From the NCBI RefSeq assembly GCF_049243985.1, contig NC_135377.1, forward strand, positions 33,557,255 to 33,621,254: a DNA stretch of 64,000 nucleotides. The letters are read 5' to 3'. Each line of letters begins with the position of its first letter. The first letter of the stretch is position 1. The position numbers were made by a program, and so were the translations under genes. Below, one piece after another: positions 23,641 through 35,540 of the stretch. The notes beneath the pieces are model-generated. The model made no database searches, was not told the origin of the DNA, and worked only from the letters and a program-made list of their open reading frames with translations. Origin of the DNA: Paroedura picta (taxonomy: Eukaryota > Chordata > Lepidosauria > Squamata > Gekkonidae).

Positions 23641-25211
23641 TGACATTCATAGGAATGTGTATATTCTGTTTTACCATGTTCTGTACAGTAGGATATCAAA
23701 TTTGCTTCTGCACAACAAATCTTTTTAAAGTTAGCATAAGGCAGTGTTTATTTTCTCTGCTTGCTGTTAAACTGAAGTACATTACAACCAAGGGAGACAA
23801 GGGACTCTCAATAGAATGGCTCATAATTCCTATATTGAGACTACATGTAATTTCTGCGGTCACTTCAGGGGTTGAACATTCCAGCATCCTCATATGGAAA
23901 TGGAGAGTCTATTTTTCAAAATAAATACATAAAATGGAGCACACAAACATTGATTAATGTTACACCTTCCTTCATTATCACTGAACTTTCTCCACTCACT
24001 TGTGTGTGTGGTTTTTAGACTGTTTGAGATGGGTGGCATCCCTATCAGGCATGTATCTGCTGAATCACGCTCTCCTGTTGCTGCCTACTGCAATGAAGCT
24101 GACCCAGACAATGAGGCACCGGAATAATGATCAGTTCCCAATGTTGGAGATAATTCTGTGTGGACTTGAAGCATTTTCATATGAATGTTGAGTCAGATCT
24201 TGATTAGTAACCTGCCAACTGCACATCTTTTAAAATATGCCTGCTTAAGGAGTTTATGATCGCAGCCCATATGTTCTTAAAACCAAGCTGACTGTTTTGC
24301 CTTGCAGAGACATATACAATTTAGAAAGCTGTCTTCCTAACTTCCTTAACCACAAAAGTTGTACTTTTCAAGGATGTTCTCTGTGTTCAAACAGATGAGA
24401 CAATCCAGAGTCACAGAACACTTTGTTCACCCCCCCTGCTCAAAGATGTGCTGCTCCAGGGATTTGTGTCAAGGTAATTTAACTTGCTCACCTATCTGTG
24501 CCCTCAGAAAATGAAAGAACTATTGTTCTCAAATGGTTTCATGAGGGTGATTTTTTTAAAGTCTGCTTGAAGTCAGATACTTCTGTCCTTTTCATTAAGA
24601 GCACATCCTATGTGACAGTTTTTGCATACCTGCCTGAGCTTTAGGTCAAAGCTACCAACAAGATAAACTACCAAGTACCATTTTATTTCAGTTTTATCTA
24701 TACAAATTGAAAACTGATCAACTTTAGGCAGTGCAGGGGTCTCAGAGACTCCTCCAACAAAATGCTTTCTTCCACAGGAATGCTTTTGGAATGATTCCTT
24801 TGGTGGCCTATGTGTGGAAAATGTTGCAACACAATTCATCGTTCATGTAAGCCCTTTTCTTCATTTCCAGAATTCCTGTTATGTGTACCAGGAAAGTATA
24901 TAATACATGATTATCTCAGTCATGAAATCACCATGTAACTGAAGCAGGCAGTGCTTATAAATTCTGGCTTTGGTACATATGACCAAATCCCCAGATTTTC
25001 TAGAATGTATGTTTACAGATACTGAAGCCAGAATATACATGCATGGTAGAAATCAGATTCAATGTTTATCATTGGTATTGAGATGGGCACTCTCCTAGTA
25101 TGCACAATAGGACTCAGAGACATAACAACTCAGAAGAGCTGTAGGTATTGTGGCATGCTTCCATGATTAAAAGTTAGGTGGAGTTTATAGATAATCTAGT
25201 TGTGATCTCCC
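23641..25211. other. No recognised feature
   Basis: No repeat or gene was recognised. Confidence 0.4.
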
Positions 25212-25420
25212 TGGATAGCCCATGCTAGGCTGATTTGCCAGATCTTGGAAGCAAAGCAGGGTCAACTGTAATCAGTTAGTACTTGGATGGAAACCATTAA
25301 GGAAGATCAGAGTGGCTAAGCAGAGGCAGCAATGATAAATCATCACTGTTTGTCTTTTGCTTTGTAAACCTCATAAGGGTCACCATAAATCAGCTGTGAG
25401 TTGATGGCACTTTCCCCCAC
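25212..25420 (+). mobile_element. 5S-rRNA-derived SINE
   Basis: GCCAGATCTTGGAAGCAAAG, CAGGGTCAACTGTAATCAG and TAGTACTTGGATGGAAACC form the 5S-like head. The body ends 'GGGTCACCATAAATCAGCTG' and TGATGGCACTTTC. Confidence 0.88.
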
Positions 25421-25476
25421 CATGACCTCCAAGCAGATGTGATAATACAATGACACATATCCATGCTCATTTAGAG

Positions 25477-25548
25477 CAGGGGTAGTCAACCTGTGGTCCT
25501 CCAGATGTTCATGAACTACAATGAGCCCTTGCCAGCAAACTACCCCTG
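25477..25548. mobile_element. Short hAT element, single-arm form (72 bp)
   Basis: CAGGGGTAGTCAACCTG at the start and CTACCCCTG at the end are flanked by an exact 8-bp duplication ATTTAGAG (25469-25476, 25549-25556). Unlike its relatives at 39551 and 48255 it lacks the second long arm. Confidence 0.93.
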
Positions 25549-25837
25549 ATTTAGAGCATCAAAGGAGACAAGTGAGGGAAATGCCATGCCCTACTCTGTA
25601 GGGTTGATTGGAATAGGAACCAGTAGAAACTGCAGCTGTTACAGTAACTGATCTAAAAGAGAGTCACATTGGGCCATGGAAAAGAACTCCCCTACAGGCT
25701 AGAGGTTTTCCTGTTCCTGCTGAACATAGTTTTAAACATTCGTTAACTTTTCTACTTAATGACATATGACCATTCAACCTTATCTTAAAAACAGAACAGA
25801 TTAAACCATAATGTTGTTGGGTTTTTTGCCATAAAGA

Positions 25838-26012
25838 GGCAGTCAATTTATGATGGCTTCATAGAGTTTTCAAGGCAAGAGATGTTCAGAGGTGGTTTTT
25901 GTCCTCGTATGCTCCTGAATAGCATCCCTAGACTTCTTTGGTAGTCTCTTGTACAAGGACTACTTAGCTTCCAAGTCCTGAAGAGATCAGGCTAATCTAG
26001 GCCATCCAAGTT
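25838..26012 (-). mobile_element. 5S-rRNA-derived SINE, antisense
   Basis: GAGTTTTCAAGGCAAGAGATG and CTTAGCTTCCAAGTCCTGA with AGATCAGGCTAATCTAGGCC form the antisense body followed by the 5S-like head. Confidence 0.8.
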
Positions 26013-26089
26013 GGGACATATAATGTAGAGCATTTCAACTGAGGTGTATGCTGTAACACTGTTCAGTTTAATCAGATCTACTTTTTAAA

Positions 26090-26205
26090 AGCTTAAATGG
26101 ACTCCGGGGAATGATAGAGGACAGGAAGGCCTGGAGGATTATTGTCAATGAGGTCACGATGGGTCGGACACAACTTAGCACCTAACAACAACAACAACAC
26201 TTAAA
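26090..26205 (+). mobile_element. Bov-B LINE 3' tail (or a SINE sharing it)
   Basis: GGGGAATGATAGAGGACAGG, AAGGCCTGGAGGATTATTG, GGTCGGACACAACTTAGCA and an ACAACAACAAC end are the Bov-B 3' terminus. Squamate SINEs with the same tail exist; the short length does not decide between them. Confidence 0.82.
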
Positions 26206-27034
26206 AAAAACTCATGATGATTTCATCAAGCCCAACAATAATTATCCAATTAGTCACTCTCCTTGGCCAAGAAGAAGAAGAATGGGAGAAGGGGTGGAGC
26301 ATGCCAGTGCCTGTAAAAGAGCACAACGTAGTGAATATGAGGTAAACATGGATATGGCATGAAAGGGCAGGTTCCCTTTTCTAATATATTGTGAAGAGGA
26401 ACACAAGGTGGAGTTTACCCAGGCATAAATAAATCTTTTTGCCAAAGGGAAAAACAAAACTGTGTGTGTGGATTTGATTAAGTATGAAAACAAATAACCC
26501 ACATTGTTTGGCTTTGCTCCAGTTATGCTGAAAGATGTAAGAGGGAGTGATGATATGCAGTACAGAGAGGACATGTCTTAACACTGACATTATCAGCAAA
26601 AGGGGAGGATCCTCAGGGCAAGCTTTGTTTCCTTCTTTTTAACAAAACAACAAGGGAAAGAGGGGCTAAGCAGAAGAGTGAGAAACTATGAGAGAAGCCC
26701 AAGTGGGAGAGGTTATAGAGAACAAGCTCTGTTGTCTGGTAATCAGGGTCAGAACCTTATCAACACCAAGGACGAGACCAGAATCACAGGAACCAAAACA
26801 GGTCAACAAAATGTGAAATGTCTGTAGGCCTAATGGGGGTGCAGCATAACATTTATAAAATGTAGTTATAAAAATCTGAGGCTATGCATAGAGCCTTTTA
26901 GTGTTTTTATTTTAAATTATATTATTAATAAATACTTGTATCCTGATCTTCTAATCTCTGTGAGATTGATTTTAGTATAACTCCTTCTTACATGCTAAGG
27001 GGCTGAGATGTCCAGACCCATAACTTAACCAGTT
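26206..27034. other. No recognised feature
   Basis: No repeat or gene was recognised. Confidence 0.4.
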
Positions 27035-27435
27035 AAGAGATTAAGGATCACTCAAAAGGTTAATCAGCAGACTACCTGGTTGAGCATGGAAATGAATTTT
27101 TAACCAAGATTTGAAGGACTGAACCATGCCTTGGCTTCTAAACTCGGTTGACCAAGTTCTGCAACAAGTGTATAATTTGCCACACAGTTTGGGACTCCTT
27201 ACAGGTTTCTGAAAAATGAAGATTGGATGTTTTCTAATTTATTGTTAAATGCTTCTATCCATATTGGAATTCCACAAAGAATCTCAGGAATTATTTTAGT
27301 ATTATAGATTTTGAGGGCTGCTGGAATGTTTTTGTTACCTTTTTGATAATAAAATTTGGCTAAAAGAGATAAATGGCCTTTTGCTGTTTTGATAGTTTTC
27401 TCTCTATGGCATCAGATAAAGATGCCTCTTGATTA
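27035..27435 (-). mobile_element. LINE reverse transcriptase C-terminus, clade unresolved
   Basis: On the minus strand it reads NIPAALKIYNTKIIPEILCG, IPIWIEAFNNKLENIQSSFF, GVPNCVANYT and AELGQPSLEAKAW. This is a well-known C-terminal LINE pattern (YG-x-P-W, SSFLR-x-x-LGVPN). It differs from the CR1, L2 and L1 copies elsewhere in the window. Stops show it is decayed. Confidence 0.7.
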
Positions 27436-27949
27436 CACAGCTATGAATTGGACATTGAGGAAGCAAACTGCATGAGGTATGCCTTGATTGTTTTATTAAA
27501 GATAATTTTATTGACATTTCTTTTAAAGAACAAAGATAAAATTTCACTTGATTCTACTACCTTGCACGTTTACACTCTCTTTGCTTGTTTCCACTACTTT
27601 GCACATGTTCTCTGCAGGGAACGGCTTCTTTAAAAAAAGAGAGAAAAAGAGGTGAACTCAGACTCAGAATGGTGCTGCAGCGGGTGGTGCTGTTTTGCAA
27701 TTTCTGTGCTCCATTTGGAATACCTGTGCACACGGAGCAGCATAATTGGTCAAATAACTCTCTTTCACAAAAGAAAACTGCTGGGGGGAGGGAAGGGTGA
27801 CAGGAGCCCTTCCTCCCCCCATGGTAATATTTTCAGCCTGTTTGGGATCTTTATTCCTTTACAGTTCCCTACAGGTGTTGTGTAGCTGTGAGGAACGTGG
27901 GCAAACTCATACCAAAAAGTGACAAAACATGTCATGTAATTTGCCTCTG
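27436..27949. other. No recognised feature
   Basis: No repeat or gene was recognised. Confidence 0.4.
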
Positions 27950-28095
27950 GAATATGAACGCATGAAGCTGTGTTATAAAGAGTCAGAACGCTGGGCCCAT
28001 GTAGCTCCATGTTCTCTACTCTACCTAATGATGGCTGTCCAGAATCTCTGGATGTTGTTCCCAACACCTATTTCCTGGGATCCTTTTAAATGAAG
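27950..28095 (-). mobile_element. tRNA-derived SINE (family B), 3' half antisense
   Basis: 'GCATGAAGCTGTGTTATAAA' with GAGTCAGAACGCTGGGCCCA and GGCTGTCCAGAATCTCTGGA match the antisense 3' half of the family at 5811-6035. The tRNA-like head is missing. Confidence 0.65.
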
Positions 28096-28372
28096 TTAAT
28101 GAAAAGATGCTGGGGATATTCTGTTTGCAAAGTGATCAAACCTTCTATTGGCTAAGCTTGTACTCTACCATGGAGACAAAGCTCCCCCCATATTTATATA
28201 GCACTTTTTTGAAGGAGGGTTATATAGCCTCTAGGAAATATTTACAAATCTAGGAGGGGACATTCAAAAGTTTGGGCAAAATGAAAAAGAGGTATACAAA
28301 TTTTTAGAGCTGTCTGAATACACAAGGGTGTGACTGAATTTATGCCTGAAATCTGTTTATTCTATGCTTATA

Positions 28373-28925
28373 TCTATATACATAAAATCATGACCGTACA
28401 CTCTGACAAAAGTTCAGAAGCCTCCCATTGGTGGAATCTCCCCCCTCAGGGCCAATTGGAGGTTGGGAGATAGGGCCTCAAAATGGTACAATGCCTTAGA
28501 GTCCATCCTCCAAAGCAGCAATGTTTGCCTGCAGAGCTGATCTTTATAGTCTAGAGATGACCAGCAATAGTAGAGACAATGGTACAGTAGTTCCTTACCA
28601 GCAACAGTTTGTATTTTTTTGTGCAAACAGATAAACTAAATGGATAGTAGATATGATGGCTGAGGCTTGCAGGCTGAGGTTGGGTTAGGGTGGTGCAGAT
28701 GCATCCCACCTGAGCTGTGGGCTCTTGCCAGCCCTTACCAGCAACAGTTTGTATTTTTTGGCACAGACAGGTAGACCAACTGGATAGTAGAGACAATGGT
28801 AGATATTTGCAGGCTGAGGTTGGGATGTAGTGGTGCAGGTGTGTCCCACCTGGGCTGTGGGTGCTGACAAGCCCTTACCAGCAACAGTTTGTATTTTTTT
28901 GGCACAAACAGACAAACACACCAGC
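28373..28925 (+). mobile_element. Helitron-like relic with tandem 3' hairpin segment
   Basis: It starts TCTATATACATAAAATC after an A, which is Helitron-like. A block of about 140-150 bp is repeated: CTTACCAGCAACAGTTTGTA with a GTTTGT...ACAAAC hairpin occurs at about 28595, 28736 and 28877, each after a 'CCCACCTG-GCTGTGGGCTC'-type stretch. The same blocks occur once in the element at 32856-33206. The right end is not defined. Confidence 0.55.
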
Positions 28926-29329
28926 AAGGGTCCTGCGAATCTGGAAAGTGCAGGAAGATCTAAATAAGGAATATTTAGACCCTGCAACTGTAAATGGTGA
29001 ACAAATAACTGGCTGGAGAGACATAGGGGCTGAAGTAACTTTGCTCAAGCCTAGCCAGATAAATCAGTATTTGTGATGAAGTTCCTGTGAATTAAAGGGA
29101 TAAGTGGCCCAGAAGTGGAGTTGGGTTTGCATATAAAGGGTCTACAGTAAAGTAAATAAGAAAGTAAAACTTTGGGGGGAACTAGGCTTTCCAGTTTTAT
29201 TAGGATTTGGCTTTGCGGACAACAACAGGAACTGCAGTTGTTAACAGGCCTCAGGCTTCAGAAGGGCAGACATCACCAGCCAAGCAACAGACTGTGTTAG
29301 CTGAGCGCAGTGAAAGTAAGATTTGGAAG
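28926..29329. other. No recognised feature
   Basis: No repeat or gene was recognised. Confidence 0.4.
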
Positions 29330-29460
29330 CTGGTCTTCAAAAGGATACAATGCCTCGAGTCTACCCATTTCTGCCTGGGGAGCTGACATTTATAGCCTGG
29401 AGATGAATAGTAATTCCAGGAAATATCCAGGCCCCATCTGGAGGTTGGCTACCCCTGGGT
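29330..29460 (+). mobile_element. MITE-like element, GGAGGTTGGCAACCC end
   Basis: ACAATGCCTCGAGTCTACCC, 'CTGGGGAGCTGACATTTATA', CCAGGAAATATCCAGGCCCC and ATCTGGAGGTTGGCTACCCC are the right half of the family seen at 16473-16672. Confidence 0.6.
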
Positions 29461-30777
29461 TGGAAATATTCCTTAATGTTTGAAAATGGGGTCTCAAATG
29501 GGTATAATGCCTCTGCAGCCACCCAACCAGCTACACAGTGCCCCTGGCCTATTTCAAGTCAAGAAAACATTGCAGAGAGGAGGTAAGGTTGCCATGAATG
29601 GTGTAGGTTCATGTTCTGTAATTCCACACTTCCTAGGTGTGCTTGAACCTGACTTGGGTCAGGACTGTTGTGCACAGAGAGACCTCCTCTTAGGGCTGCC
29701 AGCTTCCAAGTGAGGTACAAAACCCACAACAAACCATGAGCTAGTGCCCATTGCTTACAGCACGCAACAAGCTTTATTGCTAGTAATAAATATAATTTTT
29801 CCTTGTATGGAATCCTAATTTACGTCACCAAAAGGTTCTATATTAATGTGTCTCCTTGTTTGTTCTGGTTTGCTGGGACTAGTTTATCCCACTTCCCCCT
29901 CACACACATTTTTCAGAGAGGTCCGTGTGAAATTGATATTTTTAAAATGCCACGCATGCATGCATTTTGACAAATTAAAATAAGACTCCCATCCCTAACA
30001 CCCCCCCCACCACCAATCTTGATCTAGCCTAGGGCATATTAGAGGATTTTGGGATATCAGAATATTTGAACATAATTTGCCAGTTTTTCCAACAAAAGCA
30101 TTGGATATAAGTTTCCTTCTGGGTCAAATTTAAGATGCTGATGCTTATGTAAAAGCTCTGGATGGGCCTGTGCATCTTAGGGCTCCTTCTTCCTCAATGG
30201 GCTCCTATAACAGTCTCCATCAGTAGTTCAGGCCTTGTTTGAGAAAGGAAAGAAGAACTACAAAGCCGAGGAACAAAGCTTTTACTTCTGTGCCTCTGAC
30301 TCTTGAAGCAGCTCCCCTCATGTCTCTTTTTGGAAATATGCTCTTCATCCTGCAGGGCGTTCATGTCTTGAGCAGTTCTGGATGTTTTGTTTTTCTTCAT
30401 CTCCATATTTCTACTATTTTGAATTCTACAGTTTTAGATGTGTGGTTGGATCTGGATTTTATTCTTATTTTAATATTCTTTTCATTGTGAGTCACCTTGA
30501 GCAGTTCAAATGAAGTATAAAAATGTTTTCAGTGAATAAGAATAAATAATCGACATAAGGTAGCTCAAGCTGCACAAGCTGAGGAAATTATTGATAATTT
30601 TTGGTTTGCTGGGAATCTCACCTTTCTTTAAATTATTTTTAAAATTTCACATTATAAAATCTTAGAAAATATAAACATATCATTGAAGATGTGTGACACT
30701 TGAAAGTTTAGAAATTAGAGGCAGCAGGGAAGGGTTTCAATCTGAGAACAGGAATTTTTATATGAGTTTGTATTTGG
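29461..30777. other. Mostly unassigned DNA
   Basis: A short LINE-tail-like piece (GTGAGTCACCTTGAGCAG, AATGAAGTATAAAAATG) lies at about 30488-30550. No gene was recognised. Confidence 0.4.
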
Positions 30778-31360
30778 TGATAATAATAATAATTTGATTT
30801 ATTTCCTGTCGCTCTCAGCAAGCCTTCTCACGGTGGGTTATATGATAGAACCCCACATAAAACACAGTATAATATCCCTGTTAAAATATATACCCCAGCA
30901 GCAAAACTACCTCCCACCCCCTCAGCCACTACAGGCTACCTCTTGGTGTGCCATAATGCCCGCGGTCCACCAATGGTGATGATCTGGCCCGGTGGAGATC
31001 TCTTCTAGGGGGCCCTCCTGATCTTCCATGCCCTGGCCTCAACCATAGACCTGGTGGAAGAGCTTCATCTTGCAAGCCCTGTGGAATGCCAAAAGCTCCC
31101 ACAGGGTCCTCAGCTCTTCCAGGAACTCATTTCACCAGGTTGGGGCCAGGACTGAAAAAGCCCTGGCCCTGGTTAAGGCCAGGAAAACTTCTCGGGGGCC
31201 AGGGACCCTAACAGGTTACAATCCACAGAGCTTAAAGCCCTGCAGGGGGCATAGGGCAACAGGCAGTCCTTCAGCTATGTGGATCCCAGTCTCATCCATA
31301 TCTGAAATCCTCCCTTTCCATAATAGATGTGACTATGCTGGACTTTCTTGACACAAGACC
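30778..31360 (-). mobile_element. L2-type LINE 3' end, antisense
   Basis: It starts with an AATAATAAT tail and TTTATTTCCTGTCGCTCTC. It continues with GGTGGAAGAGCTTCATCTTG, CAAGCCCTGTGGAATGCC, TTTCACCAGGTTGGGGCCAG and ACTGAAAAAGCCCTGGCCC. Close relatives: 50970-51745 and 52838-53255. Confidence 0.82.
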
Positions 31361-32855
31361 TGCTGGGTTGGAAGCACTACAAAATCCTAAACCCTGCCCC
31401 CCCCCCAATTATAGCCATTTGGATGTGACCTTGAGAGAAACAAGCATTTTTAAAGAAACAGATACATAACTAAAGACACTGAAAAAACAACAATGACAAT
31501 TCACCCTAATCTACCAGAAGCTTTGTTGGGTATAACCAACATTTGAAAAAATATGTGTATTTAGTACAACCAGTTCTGCACTTGTGGTAGTCTTTGCTGC
31601 ATCTGTTCATGTGAATGGTAAACAAACCAATTACAAGTGGTAATCCTTGTGGGATTTATCCACAGAAACATCCTGACTAAAACCTGTTAATCACCTGTTG
31701 GGGAAGACTACTCTGTTGATCTTCTACACACAATCCTCCCAAACCAGTCAGACTCAACATTAGTAACTATTTGGCAGGAGAGTGAAGAAGAGATCTCATC
31801 TGCAACATTATCCACACAACTTGCTATTTTGTAAACCATCTTGAGAGGGTCTCTAAATGCAGAATATACATTTGCTAAAGAATATCTACAATTAAAGTCT
31901 CTAGATTGGGTCTCCAGTTCTGATCCCTACTGAAAAAGCAACATAGTCAAAGAAACCATTTCTACAAATATCCGCATATCTTTTTGTACATACAACAATA
32001 GTTCATTATATTAGGAGTTTAAACTGCTGACAGTTTTCAAAAGCCAACTCTAATTGCATAGGGCAGCAATGTAAATACAATATGACTTTCAAATCACTTT
32101 GCTTGCTTCTCCTCATTTGCAATAGTGCTTGGGAGAATAAGGGACTGGATTCAAAGGTTGATGATAAGCAGAGGCTAGTCCTTGAGGTTCTTCATTAGAG
32201 AAGAATGTCTCACATTTCCGAATAGCACTTTTGCTGAACGTGTTTATGCCATCTGCTCTTGAGGCTTTTGGTTCCATTTCAGACACAAACTGGCTTCAGC
32301 TCATTTCTATCAGTTGCCACAAAAAAGGGTTCCTAAAAATGAATGAGCATCCCAAAACACAAATTACTTTTTTTGTTTGTTTGTTACAGTTGTGTTACAC
32401 TTTCAAAACGGCGTAGCAGGAGAGACTGCATGAGTGCAGCCCTGAGGGGGTGCAGAATCCTATTCCTTGGTGATTTCTGCCATGAATACTCTCATTTGAA
32501 TATTTCAAAACAATGCTGATCATTTTTGCTAGGCACACTTTAAGTTCTGAACTCTAAAGCTGCTAGCCTAGAAGCACTTTGATTGGCAAAATACCACTGA
32601 CACAAGGTTCATGAAGCACAAGTGGCTGCAGGAGTGCAGCCAAAAAGGCAATTTTTGGAGGGTGTAATTCAAAGTCACAAACAATGTATTGTATGTAAAA
32701 ACAAGGACAAAACTTCAGCAAATGTTGAGATTAACATAAAGAGGTGCAGCAATTTATGGCTCATAGAAAAGCATAATTTTTAGTCAAATATAGGTTATCT
32801 TTAGCTATAATAATTCTCAGTTTGTGTGCGGATGATGCACCTGGTAAACCCCTTA
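31361..32855. other. Repeat-poor stretch, no gene recognised
   Basis: No transposon or exon was recognised in about 1.5 kb. Confidence 0.4.
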
Positions 32856-33206
32856 TCTAGTAAAACCCACCAAGCTCCTCAGTGGGGGAAACCCCTCCAA
32901 TAGGACTGAGGGCCGATTGCAGGTCTTTCCTGCTCCCGTCCTCCTTTGTGCTGCTTATGGGCATTTAGGAGGAAGACGAGCCGACAACTCTTATCCACCT
33001 TCCAGTGCAGCCATTTTTGCCTGAGGAACTGGTCTATTATCTGGAGGTGAGAAGCAATGGCAGAGACAAAGGGTGTCCTGCAGACTGTGGTGGGGACAAA
33101 GTGGTGTGGATGTCTCCCACCTGGCCAGTGGGCTCTGGGCAGCCCTAACTGGCTACAGTAATCTAAAGCCTGTTGCATTTTTTTGTGCAATGGGCTTCAT
33201 TACTAG
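32856..33206 (+). mobile_element. Non-autonomous Helitron-like element
   Basis: It begins TCTAGTAAAACCC after an A and ends CTAG (33203-33206) before a T, the A|TC...CTAG|T layout of Helitrons. Just inside the 3' end a hairpin pairs CCTGTTGCA with TGCAATGGG (two G-T wobbles), about seven bases from CTAG. The last 25 bases match the ends of the elements at 35260 and 37196. There is no coding capacity. The 5' boundary is less certain than the 3' one. Confidence 0.7.
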
Positions 33207-33349
33207 TTGTTACATATTCTTTATAGGGCTTCTTCTGATGAGAATTTGGAAACTACAATGGTTGCAACACGCAGGATCTCTAACTTCAGGGGGCAGACCA
33301 CAAGGCTGGTATCATCTCTGTTTTGTGATCTTTGCACAGGCTGTTAGTT

Positions 33350-33720
33350 TCCAAGTCTGGCTGAAGTTGCTGGATTGTGCCTTTAAGACTCTACACTGCC
33401 CAAGATCTACATAACTGAAGGGCTATCTCTTCAAAGGTAAGCCCATGCAGAGACTTCACTCTGCACCTGCAGATTGTGACCCAGCAAAGGTGCATTCTGT
33501 TGCTTCTTTCACTGTAACCATTCTAGCCATTCTGAAGAAAAATTAGGAAAGCTCCTATTTCTTTGGCAATTTTAACAGAGCTGCAAGATTGAACTTTTAA
33601 ATCATTGTTATGTACGGTGGCGGTTTGATGTTTTATAGGGTTTTTAATCTGTTATCCACCTCGGGTTGTGCTTGTCTGGAAAAAAGGTAGGCTTATACAT
33701 GTTTGTTAAAAATGAGTTAT
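33350..33720 (+). mobile_element. L2-type LINE 3' region
   Basis: CTTCAAAGGTAAGCCCATGC, TTTAATCTGTTATCCACCTC and GGGTTGTGCTTGTCTGG resemble the 3' region and terminal part of an L2-type LINE. Decayed. Confidence 0.5.
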
Positions 33721-33766
33721 AAAGCCTCCATTCACCAGGAAAAACTGCCTTAGTTTCTGTACAGAG

Positions 33767-33782
33767 CCCCCCCCCCCCCCCC
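33767..33782 (+). repeat. Poly(C) run, 16 bases
   Basis: The longest uninterrupted C run in the window. It is one of about a dozen G or C runs of 10 bases or more. Confidence 0.95.
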
Positions 33783-35259
33783 GCAGGTCAAGTACTGCAG
33801 CATGATCTTTCTTGAAGGCCTTAATCAGTGTTGTAAATTTATTACATTTTATTTTTGCTTCATTCCTTTCCTGTAGTATTTGGAATTTGCAAGTATTTCT
33901 TATGTGAACTGACCGGAAACAATCCTATAGAAAGTTCTGCTTCCCAAGCCCAACTTAACTGAACTGGAATTTTACAAATGCCCAGCAGCCTCATAGATTT
34001 AGCTCAAAACTCTGTAATCTGCTCTGAGTCTCAATAAGAAGGGAAGGGGATATATAAAGTAAATAAAACAAATATAATTGTTTTGTATGGGAGTGGGGTA
34101 GAGCTTAAAAAGAGTTGAATGGAATGAAAGATGGGAAAAGCCACATTTCAATCACAAAATTCTTTTCTTTAAGAATAATATCTGAAGCTCTTGCTCAGCT
34201 GTTTGTTTGCAGTTGACCTTTACTTATTTGACACAAAGTTATTTCTCCATGCAACATTTCATTCAGGTTTGCATCAAGTGTTAAGGTGTTAACTTCCAGT
34301 TCCCTTTTCTCTTTTCTCTTCCTCGGGGGAATTTTTGGCAGCCTGCTAAAATATTCAATGAACCACAAACATTTTAAAGAGCTGTGACCCCATCCACGCC
34401 AACAAGTTGCAGCAGCAGCTTCATCTTCAGTATATTTAGCTGCCAAAATATCTTTAACAAGAAGTGGAGAAGATGAGAGGTAGATGAACTTGTTTTTCGC
34501 CAAAAAGAACAGAAACCATTGTTCTTGCAGTCCAGCTATTTAGGGTCTCTTTCTGTGCCAAAAGACTAGGAGGCCAATCTCAAAGGCTGATAGCATAAAA
34601 CTGCCTAGAAAGGTCACTGACCTGTTGTATGCTTTTCTTTGATGCTCAGAAATGTTTTTGGCCTTCAAAAGAATACAGGCAACCAGTAATTTGTAAATAG
34701 AATTCTGAAATACCCATCACTTTCAGCTTTCTGCTTTAAAATGCTACAATAAGCTAAAGACAGGGTAGACTTCTTCTGATTTGTAAAAGAACTGAGTTGT
34801 GCTTTGCAAAAACATGTGAACCCAGAAGTGGGTTGCTATCAGACAGTGACCCACATCTTATTAAAGAAAATAGTTCCATCATGTGTTATCTGTAACAGGC
34901 AGTGGAAAGGACAGATGAATACATTGTAAATGCACCATGAGCTGAAGGGTGATCACTTGTCCAGGGGTCAGTCTCTGGAGAGGCAGACTACAAATTGTCT
35001 AAATAAAGAAAATGATAGATATTTGGAATTACTATTTTGGTGCTGTGGGTATGACTCTACTAATAAGCACAAGAATTTGCCCACACACAGGAGATCACCA
35101 TGACCACACAAGGAGATGTTGGTGTCAAGTATCTGACAGAAAACGATATGCAAAGGGAAGGTGGAAATGGAACTTCCAGCATGATGGAAGCCAGAGAAAT
35201 TCAACACAGGCAGAGAACATAAAGAAAAGCTGTAACCTCCATTAGTTTATTATTACATA
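33783..35259. other. No recognised feature
   Basis: No repeat or gene was recognised. Confidence 0.4.
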
Positions 35260-35270
35260 CTAGTAAAAAA

Positions 35271-35297
35271 GCCCATTGTATGAAGAAGACAATGGGC
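35271..35297 (-). other. Helitron 3' subterminal hairpin
   Basis: A perfect 9-bp stem GCCCATTGT/ACAATGGGC with a 9-base loop, seven bases from the CTAG terminus. In Helitrons this hairpin serves as the rolling-circle stop signal. Confidence 0.8.
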
Positions 35298-35540
35298 GCT
35301 AGCAGGTGGGGACCAGAGCGAGCGGCAGGCGAGGGACAGAGCGAGGGACAGGCTACCTGAAAGAGGAGGCGGGAGTCCCAGGTGTGGTGCGCTGGGCTGT
35401 GGCGGCTCCTCTGCATTTTTTTGTTCTTCTGCGGCTTTCCCGGCGGCTCCATTGTGTTCTGGGGCCATGAGGGCAGGGAGCACCCAGCAGCTGTGCTGTG
35501 GGCGGCTGCCGGGGCTCCCAGGGCGCCGGCTTGAAGCGGC

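Noticed and set aside
28595-28910. Possible CRISPR-like array (repeated block with spacers)
   Set aside because: This is vertebrate DNA, the repeat is about 140 bp with diverged copies, and it is explained by a Helitron-related block.
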